Shown here: positions 59,693 through 64,000 of the stretch, piece after piece
Numbering within the stretch: position 1 is the first letter of the stretch
How the letters are laid out: each line of letters opens with the position of its first letter
Made by a program: the position numbers and the translations under genes
Origin: DATGUP01 sp035301265
Lineage (GTDB): Bacteria; Bacillota; Bacilli; Bacillales; Amphibacillaceae
Assembly (NCBI GenBank): GCA_035301265.1
Contig: DATGUP010000013.1
Coordinates: 22,483-86,482 of the forward strand
Direction of reading: 5' to 3'
Length of the DNA: 64,000 bases
Notes under the pieces: model-generated
What the model saw: the letters and a program-made list of their open reading frames with translations, nothing else
What the model was told of the DNA's origin: nothing
The model's database searches: none

Positions 59693-60778
59693 ATGGAAAA
59701 AATACTAGTAATCAGTACGATGTATCCGAGCAGAAGGCATCCATCGTTTGGCATTTTCATCCGCAATCACGTTCAAGCATTAGAAAAACGAGGCTATCAA
59801 ATTGATGTGGCAGCCGTTCGTGATCCGCGGATGAATCATTGGATGATTGTGAAAAAATATGTCGTATGGTTCGCCAAGCTCTTTTTCATTTTTTTAACTA
59901 AGGGAAAAACTTATGACCTGATTCATGCGCATTATGTATTTCCGAGCGGATGGGCGGCGCGTCTATTTAAGAAAGTATTTCGGCAACGTATCATCGTCAC
60001 CGCCCACGGGGGCGACTTGAACAAAATGGCTCGAAAAGGCGCTTTCTTTTTTAAAGCGACGAAAAAAACGCTGCATGAAGTCGACCATATCGTCGCTGTC
60101 GGCGAAAAACTGCGAAGCGATATGATCACGAATTTCAACGTGCCAAAGGAAAAGATCACCTTGCTCAATATGGGAGTGGATCGAACCATCTTTAAACCGA
60201 TGGACAAACGGAGCGCACGGCAAACGCTAAACGTTGATCTAACTGCGAAGGTGATACTGTATGTCGGCAATTTGCTCGAAGCAAAGGGGCTTATCGAATT
60301 AGTAGCGGCGTTCAAAGACTTAAAAAACATATACCCGGATATAGCGCTTTATTTAATCGGCGAAGCGAAAGAACCGCATTTTGCCCAACGGCTCATGACG
60401 ATGATTCACCAAGAAAATGTTCGCGGCATCCAGATACACTCATCAATGAACCAACAAGCGATAGCCTTATGGATGAATGCAGCAGATGTGCTTGTCATTC
60501 CGTCACATACAGAAGGGTTCGGCCTTGTCGCATTGGAAGCGATGGCGTGCCATACCCCCGTTGTCGGTACGCATGTTGGCGGTTTACGTTATTTGTTACA
60601 AGATGGTGCTGGGTTAGCCGTCAAACCGAAACAAAAAACATCTCTACGCTGGGGATTGGAGAGGGTTATCAACGATAAGCATTTGCAAAAAGATATGCTT
60701 CAACGAGGGGAGAAACGAGCGCGTGAGTTTGATCAAGAAAGGATTGTCGATCAGCTTACGAAACTATATCACGAATAG
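59693..60778 (+). CDS. Glycosyltransferase family 4
   Basis: GT-B retaining glycosyltransferase, 361 residues. The N-terminal domain begins EKILVISTMYPSRRHPSFGIFIRNHV. HGGDLNKMARKG near residue 103 is an acceptor-domain loop. The C-terminal donor domain has LYVGNLLEAKGLIELVAAF near residue 185 and the ExxE motif HTEGFGLVALEAMACHTPVVGTHVGGL near residue 270. The donor and acceptor sugars are not predictable. It follows the polymerase gene by 22 bases and is one of a polysaccharide assembly set. Confidence 0.9.
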   Translation: MEKILVISTMYPSRRHPSFGIFIRNHVQALEKRGYQIDVAAVRDPRMNHWMIVKKYVVWFAKLFFIFLTKGKTYDLIHAHYVFPSGWAARLFKKVFRQRIIVTAHGGDLNKMARKGAFFFKATKKTLHEVDHIVAVGEKLRSDMITNFNVPKEKITLLNMGVDRTIFKPMDKRSARQTLNVDLTAKVILYVGNLLEAKGLIELVAAFKDLKNIYPDIALYLIGEAKEPHFAQRLMTMIHQENVRGIQIHSSMNQQAIALWMNAADVLVIPSHTEGFGLVALEAMACHTPVVGTHVGGLRYLLQDGAGLAVKPKQKTSLRWGLERVINDKHLQKDMLQRGEKRAREFDQERIVDQLTKLYHE

Positions 60779-60790
60779 GAGCAACAAGAG

Positions 60791-61261
60791 ATGGAACAGA
60801 AAAGAGTCCTGCTCATTTCCTCGGTGGGCGGTCATTTGACACAGTTATTGCAGCTGGAGCCCCTTTTTAAAAATTACCATTATCATATTGTCACTGAAAA
60901 ATCGACCATTACAAAGGAACTGCAGAATAAATATCCGCTGTCATTGCTCGTCTATGGTGCCCGAAATTATCCGATTCGCTATTTATTTAAATTTTCGTTC
61001 AATATTTTGAAGACATTGGTTATTTTCTTGAAAAAACGTCCGGATGTCATCATCACAACCGGTGCGCATACGGCGGTGCCGATGTGTTATATTGCCAAGC
61101 TCTTCCGCAAAAAAGTGATTTTCATTGAAAGTTTTGCCAAAGCCAAAACACCTACATTATCCGGCAAACTCGTCTATCCGATTGCCGATTTGTTCATCGT
61201 TCAGTGGGAGTCGATGAAAAAAGTTTACCCGAACGCTCGTTACGGGGGGTCGATCTATTGA
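60791..61261 (+). CDS. Polysaccharide glycosyltransferase accessory subunit (PssD/Alg14-like)
   Basis: 156 residues. Starts KRVLLISSVGGHLTQLLQLEPLF, the conserved Alg14/PssD nucleotide-fold N-terminus, with a hydrophobic stretch YLFKFSFNILKTLVIFLKKRPDVIITTGAHTAVP near residue 60 and IFIESFAKAKTPTLSGKLVYPIADLFIVQW. In Alg13/Alg14-type enzymes this subunit anchors the catalytic partner to the membrane. It overlaps the partner gene by 4 bases (TTGA). Confidence 0.9.
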   Translation: MEQKRVLLISSVGGHLTQLLQLEPLFKNYHYHIVTEKSTITKELQNKYPLSLLVYGARNYPIRYLFKFSFNILKTLVIFLKKRPDVIITTGAHTAVPMCYIAKLFRKKVIFIESFAKAKTPTLSGKLVYPIADLFIVQWESMKKVYPNARYGGSIY

Positions 61262-61737
61262 TACTCGTTGTTCTCGGCACCCATGAATTGCCGTTTACAC
61301 GGCTTGTCCAAGAAGTGGAGCGGTGTAAAGAAAAAAACGTTATCCAAGAAGATGTTATCGTCCAGCACGGCCATACGAAATACGCTAGTGATTCATTGAC
61401 TTTAAGACCGTTCGTCTCCTACGATGAAATGCACGATTTATATGATCGAGCGCGTTTTATCATTACACATGCGGGAACGGGTTCGGTCATAACAGGGTTG
61501 CGGAAAGGGAAGAAGGTGATTGCCGCCCCTCGTTTGAAACTGTATGGCGAGCATAATGACGATCATCAGCTCGAGTTAGCTACCGAGTTTGCGAAAGAAG
61601 GCTACGTGTTAAGCTGGTACGACGGTGAGGCGTTGGAAGATGCGATCCGCAAAATCGATACATTCAAGCCGAAGCCGTTTCGTTCCAATAAAAAACGTAT
61701 GTTTCAACTTATTGAGGACTTTATTGATGAGGCGTGA
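61258..61737 (+). CDS. Polysaccharide glycosyltransferase catalytic subunit (PssE/Alg13-like)
   Basis: 159 residues. Starts MILVVLGTHELPFTRLVQEVE and contains the GT28 C-terminal donor-binding segment FIITHAGTGSVITGLRKGKKVIAAPRLKLYGEHNDDHQLELA near residue 75. It pairs with the upstream PssD-like protein to form one glycosyltransferase. TTG at 61258 is the start: GGGGGG lies just upstream and the conserved family start fits; a longer frame back to 61204 would be inside the previous gene. Confidence 0.92.
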   Translation: MILVVLGTHELPFTRLVQEVERCKEKNVIQEDVIVQHGHTKYASDSLTLRPFVSYDEMHDLYDRARFIITHAGTGSVITGLRKGKKVIAAPRLKLYGEHNDDHQLELATEFAKEGYVLSWYDGEALEDAIRKIDTFKPKPFRSNKKRMFQLIEDFIDEA

Positions 61738-61753
61738 TGTAAAGGCATAAGCA

Positions 61754-62155
61754 TTACCCCCCGTTGCGCTTTCGCATGAGATCTTTTTTAATCTTTGTCG
61801 TCGATATTCCGATTGTACGCGGAAGATAAACGATGTCACAGTATGGTTTTAAGAAGTCAAAGCGACCTTTCCAATCATCGCCCATAACAAAAACATCAAT
61901 TTGATATTTTTGCACATCGGCGATTTTTTGCTCCCATGTTTCCTCAGGGATGACTTCATCGACATAACGGATCGCTTCTAAGATCGCTTTTCGTTGCTCA
62001 AACGTGTAGTAAGCTTGTTTTCCCTTCTTGGCGTTGAACGCGTCTGTAGAAATTCCTACGATTAAATAATCACCGTATTTTTTGGCGCGGCGTAATAAAT
62101 TGATATGCCCTGTATGCAAAATGTCATATGTGCCATATGTGATGACTTTTTTCAT
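61754..62155 (-). CDS. tagD: Glycerol-3-phosphate cytidylyltransferase, second copy
   Basis: Makes CDP-glycerol from CTP and glycerol-3-phosphate for poly(glycerol phosphate) teichoic acid. It has 133 residues. The nucleotidyltransferase HxGH motif reads TYDILHTGHINLL near residue 14; the second signature is RTIGISTTKIKKDL near residue 113. It is about 79 percent identical, by eye, to the copy at 63590, and is separated from it by the tagB-like gene. A GGAGGTC site precedes the ATG. Confidence 0.95.
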   Translation of the reverse strand: MKKVITYGTYDILHTGHINLLRRAKKYGDYLIVGISTDAFNAKKGKQAYYTFEQRKAILEAIRYVDEVIPEETWEQKIADVQKYQIDVFVMGDDWKGRFDFLKPYCDIVYLPRTIGISTTKIKKDLMRKRNGG

Positions 62156-62387
62156 GTTTTTGACCTCCGGGTGAGTATGTGTCTTTAGTTTATGTGGCTG
62201 AAAACAAATGATGCAAATTCATGGTAAGTATCGCATAGTCACATGCAAAAAACCAAAAAAAACTACCTGGCTAATTTTATACAGATGCATTTGACGGAAA
62301 ACGCATCACCAATGTGAAAAATCCACCGGAAAGCTCATTCGACAGCCGAACAGCCAAAAGGCAAGTGCAGCGCCCATAATAACTAAA

Positions 62388-62415
62388 ACCTAGAAGATGT
62401 ACATTTCTTCTAGGT
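62388..62415 (-). terminator. Terminator of the tagB-like gene
   Basis: On the minus strand ACCTAGAAG (62415-62407) pairs with CTTCTAGGT (62396-62388), followed by TTTAG. It begins immediately at the stop codon. Confidence 0.75.
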
Positions 62416-63597
62416 TCAGCGCGCTTTTGTATGCTGTTTATCCGCCATAAACACCGCCTCGATCAATTGCTTACTCGCGTTTCCGTTAGAATACTGATTC
62501 CATTCGCGCGCAAATGCCTTAATGCGTTCCATATCAAAAGCGTTATTACGAACAACATCGATCAGCTCCTGAGTTGTTTTGACAATGGGTCCGGGAACGA
62601 GGTCTTCATAATCGTACCAAAATCCTTTTTCATCTGCATACGTTTCTAAATCATAGGCAAAAAACACCATCGGCTTATGCAACAAAGCAAATTCAAATGG
62701 AATGGATGAATAATCGGTAAGCAAAAGATCGGCGATGACTAACAAATGGTTGACGTTATGATAATTGGATACATTAAACACAAAACCTGGAAACTTGTTT
62801 TCAAAGGTTTCATTGACCGCGGGATGTAGCCTCAAAAATAGGACATAGCTGTGTTTGAGCTTGCGATACATCTTGTCTAAATCCAATGCTAAATCAGCCA
62901 TGTCGAGCGCATGATCCCGATACGTCGGGGCGTATAAAATGACTTTTTTCTCTTTGATAACTGGAAACGTGTCGGCGAACGACTGTTTTACTTCATTCAT
63001 AGCTGCGTGATCGAACAAAAAATCTGTTCGCGGTATTCCGGTTCGCAATATATTTTTGTCAGTCAGACCAAAACTTGCTTTGAAAATATTCGCCATATGC
63101 TCTGAGCCGACGACTACTTTATCGAACCGTTGATAAACGTTTTGAAAACGTTTATGTGCCCGTGGGGAACGATTTAGAATCAACGGATCTTGCCATCCGA
63201 ATTTCTTAATAGCTCCAGCAGCATGCCATAGCTGAATGCATTGTACATTTGCTTTAAACGGGGCGGCGGCTAAAAAGCCGTAATAGTTGTCGACAAAGAC
63301 TTTCTCGGATGTAGCTAAATGATAGATCGAACGTATCCAGTGATCAATCTTTTTGATTTCAAAGATTAAAACCGTGCGTTTTCCTGATTCAGAAAAATTC
63401 AGTTTGCAATGGGAGGTTTTAAGAATCACGATCTCATAATCGTCGAATTGTTTTTCGAGCGCGTTTACCGTATAAAAAATATTATCCCCAAACGAAGCGA
63501 CGCAAGTTGTTTTCTTTTTTTGGGGAAACAGTTGGCATAGTGAAAACAGAACTCGAAAAACAAACAAGTAGAACGTGATGGCGATTTCCCTAACCAT
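62416..63597 (-). CDS. tagB: CDP-glycerol glycerophosphotransferase (TagB/TagF family)
   Basis: Adds glycerol phosphate from CDP-glycerol to the teichoic acid linkage unit or chain at the inner membrane face. It has 393 residues, near TagB length and far shorter than TagF. Motifs include IQLWHAAGAIKKFGWQ near residue 140, VILYAPTYRD near residue 223, and the donor-binding LLLTDYSSIPFEFALLHKPMVFFAYDLETY near residue 290. The N-terminus (about 5-25) is amphipathic and hydrophobic. It overlaps the first tagD by 8 bases. TagB (primase) is favoured over TagF by size. Confidence 0.88.
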   Translation of the reverse strand: MVREIAITFYLFVFRVLFSLCQLFPQKKKTTCVASFGDNIFYTVNALEKQFDDYEIVILKTSHCKLNFSESGKRTVLIFEIKKIDHWIRSIYHLATSEKVFVDNYYGFLAAAPFKANVQCIQLWHAAGAIKKFGWQDPLILNRSPRAHKRFQNVYQRFDKVVVGSEHMANIFKASFGLTDKNILRTGIPRTDFLFDHAAMNEVKQSFADTFPVIKEKKVILYAPTYRDHALDMADLALDLDKMYRKLKHSYVLFLRLHPAVNETFENKFPGFVFNVSNYHNVNHLLVIADLLLTDYSSIPFEFALLHKPMVFFAYDLETYADEKGFWYDYEDLVPGPIVKTTQELIDVVRNNAFDMERIKAFAREWNQYSNGNASKQLIEAVFMADKQHTKAR

Positions 63598-63988
63598 TTT
63601 TTGCTTGATTCAAATCGTTTTTGATTTTCGTCGTTGAGATGCCGACTGTACGCGGCAAGTAAACGACTTCACAATACGGTTTGAGAAAGTCGAATTTTCC
63701 TTCCCAGTCGTCTCCCATCACAAACACGTCTACATCATGTTTTTTAATATCGTTTATTTTTTGTTCCCAATTGTGCTCGGGAATCACTTCATCAACATAG
63801 CGGATCGCTTCCAGAATCGCTTTGCGTTGTTCAAACGTATAATATGCTTTTTTTCCTTTGATCGCATTGAATTCGTCAGTAGAAATGGCGACGATCAAAT
63901 AATCGCCGTATTCGCGCGCACGTCGCAAAATGTTGATATGGCCAATGTGCAACAGATCAAACGTTCCATATGTGATGACTTTTTTCAT
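63590..63988 (-). CDS. tagD: Glycerol-3-phosphate cytidylyltransferase, first copy
   Basis: CDP-glycerol synthase for teichoic acid. It has 132 residues. HxGH is TFDLLHIGHINIL near residue 14, and the C-terminal signature is RTVGISTTKIKNDL near residue 112. The ATG lies behind TGGAGGATT near the window edge. It is upstream of and overlaps the tagB-like gene, and most residues match the second copy. The two copies diverge mainly at surface positions; the catalytic motifs are intact in both. Confidence 0.95.
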   Translation of the reverse strand: MKKVITYGTFDLLHIGHINILRRAREYGDYLIVAISTDEFNAIKGKKAYYTFEQRKAILEAIRYVDEVIPEHNWEQKINDIKKHDVDVFVMGDDWEGKFDFLKPYCEVVYLPRTVGISTTKIKNDLNQAKNG

Positions 63989-64000
63989 TTTAATCCTCCA

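Noticed and set aside
61204..61261. Frameshift or fusion between the PssD-like and PssE-like genes
   Set aside because: They overlap by TTGA, with a good ribosome binding site for the TTG; split genes are normal for this Alg13/Alg14 pair.

Overview
The window is chromosomal DNA of an endospore-forming, flagellated Bacillaceae-type Firmicute. The gene order is the ancestral Bacillus one: fba-fsa-murA2-glpX-rho-rpmE-tdk-prfA-prmC-spoIIR-ywlB-ywlC-mntP-ywlE-rpiB-glyA-upp-mnaA, the atp operon, ywzB-ywmB-murA1-spoIID-spoIIQ, then spoIIID-mbl-flhO-flhP-fabZ. Very acidic secreted or surface regions (OppA N-terminus, SpoIIQ tail, a D/N-rich lipoprotein) hint at a salt-tolerant species. The ATP synthase c subunit lacks the alkaliphile PxxExxP signature. 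The genus cannot be fixed from the sequence alone. No rRNA, tRNA, CRISPR array, prophage or intact insertion sequence was seen.

Region by region. (1) 1-17.6 kb: central metabolism, translation and cell-wall housekeeping genes, with a DnaA-box cluster between ywlB and ywlC and a chemoreceptor inserted between ywlE and rpiB. (2) 17.7-19.9 kb: a secreted Vpr-like subtilase. (3) 20.2-27.3 kb: the full atpIBEFHAGDC operon with structured RNA linkers, including a terminator-like hairpin directly after atpE. (4) 27.3-29.3 kb: a reverse-strand YibE/F pair. (5) 29.4-31.8 kb: ywzB, ywmB and murA1. (6) 31.9-38.8 kb: a peptide ABC transporter with an LD-carboxypeptidase, resembling the B. subtilis dpp-ykf murein-peptide operon, behind a candidate CcpA site. 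(7) 38.9-43.3 kb: spoIID, spoIIQ, an AimR-family (arbitrium-receptor-like) gene followed by a 25-codon ORF with a very strong ribosome binding site and its own terminator, a second 25-codon ORF, and spoIIID. (8) 43.5-47.5 kb: mbl, flagellar rod genes, an EpuA-like gene, fabZ and a small lipoprotein. (9) 47.5-53.8 kb: a MITE-like repeat, a YjfB-like gene, a ComK-family gene, and a TetR-controlled RND efflux system resembling YerO-SwrC. (10) 54-58 kb: gnd and zwf of the oxidative pentose phosphate pathway, a cyclase-family hydrolase, and a solo end of the same repeat. (11) 58.2-64 kb: surface polysaccharide genes (polymerase/ligase, GT4, PssD/PssE) and teichoic-acid genes (two tagD copies flanking a tagB/tagF-like gene).

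The most unusual element is the host-encoded AimR-like receptor and micropeptide unit, embedded between sporulation genes with no phage genes around it. It looks like a domesticated peptide-signalling module. The receptor seems to lack the N-terminal DNA-binding region of phage AimR. Next in interest are the internal attenuator-like hairpin after atpE, hairpins that cover ribosome binding sites (mntP, ywmB), and several short ORFs with good ribosome binding sites in leaders.
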